Source: UBA4416 sp031539425
Lineage (GTDB): Bacteria > Bacteroidota > Bacteroidia > B-17B0 > Aurantibacillaceae
DNA length: 15,911 nucleotides
Direction: 5' to 3'
Assembly (NCBI GenBank): GCA_031539425.1
Contig: JAVKLI010000045.1
Span: 1 to 15,911 of the forward strand
Below the pieces are notes generated by a model, which had not been told where the DNA came from, did no database searches, and saw only the letters and a program-made list of their open reading frames with translations. The position numbers and the translations under genes were made by a program. Shown in pieces: positions 15,859 through 15,911 of this stretch. Numbering within the stretch: position 1 is the first letter of the stretch; every line of letters starts with the position of its first letter.

Positions 15859-15911
15859 ATGAAGGCATGTTACTATAAATCTAAAGGGAAAAAAGGATTG
15901 TTTGACGATGA
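15859..15911 (+). CDS. 5' end of a gene running off the window, possibly an IS5-type transposase
   Basis: An ATG at 15859 opens a frame that stays open to the window edge (17 full codons). The peptide starts MKACYYKSKGKKGLFDD. From memory, IS5-group transposases of Bacteroidota often start with a short basic stretch followed by a G-LFD motif ahead of their DUF772 domain, and this one has that look. A TAnnTTTG motif precedes it at a suitable distance, and the neighbouring T9SS gene is truncated on this side, as an insertion would produce. The evidence is short and indirect: no inverted repeat or target duplication could be confirmed because only one end is in view. Confidence 0.4.
   Translation, partial: MKACYYKSKGKKGLFDD

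Noticed and set aside
1..15911. tRNA, rRNA, CRISPR arrays, riboswitches
   Set aside because: I looked for cloverleaf-like segments, regular repeat-spacer arrays and conserved riboswitch cores in the intergenic regions and saw none. The gaps are short and AT-rich.

Overview
The window looks like a chromosomal segment from a member of the Bacteroidota. Three things support this. The DNA is strongly AT-rich. Several upstream regions carry the phylum's -7 promoter motif TAnnTTTG, once together with an ideally spaced -33 TTTG. There is a DUF3467 gene and a remnant of a type IX secretion (T9SS) C-terminal sorting domain, both typical of this phylum. The genus cannot be fixed from the sequence.

Layout. 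Positions 1-402 hold no recognisable gene, only a terminator-like hairpin and a short direct repeat. The excision-repair ATPase gene uvrA (403-3285, +) follows. From 3311 to 13553 nine genes all lie on the minus strand. In transcription order they are dusB and prmA (tRNA and ribosomal-protein modification, coupled 1 nt apart), then a seven-gene surface-glycan block: a polyprenyl-phosphate sugar synthase (GtrB/ArnC type), an RmlC-type sugar 3,5-epimerase, a sugar C-methyltransferase, a fused SDR-CmcI protein, a soluble family-2 glycosyltransferase, a second GtrB-like enzyme, and a GT87-type membrane glycosyltransferase with a TPR tail. Divergent from dusB, on the plus strand, come a 2-oxoacid dehydrogenase E2 gene (13690-14994) and a DUF3467 gene (15027-15338).

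The right edge is decayed or mobile. A minus-strand T9SS sorting-domain gene (15369-15822) is broken by a frameshift and an in-frame stop and has lost its 5' part. Beside it a plus-strand gene starts at 15859 with its own TAnnTTTG motif, and its first residues resemble an IS5-type transposase.

How the glycan genes may work together (inference). The epimerase, C-methyltransferase and SDR domain would tailor an NDP-hexose into a branched deoxysugar. The CmcI-like domain may methylate it. The two GtrB-like enzymes would load sugars onto undecaprenyl phosphate, and the GT87 enzyme would use a lipid-linked sugar on the far side of the membrane. RmlA/RmlB, a GtrA-type flippase and a polymerase are not in the window.

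Most notable: two 8-nt G/C homopolymers occur, and only in glycan genes of this AT-rich segment. One would switch off a glycosyltransferase on slippage. The other sits at the C-methyltransferase/SDR-CmcI junction, where a -1 ribosomal slip or a one-base gain would fuse the two proteins in frame.
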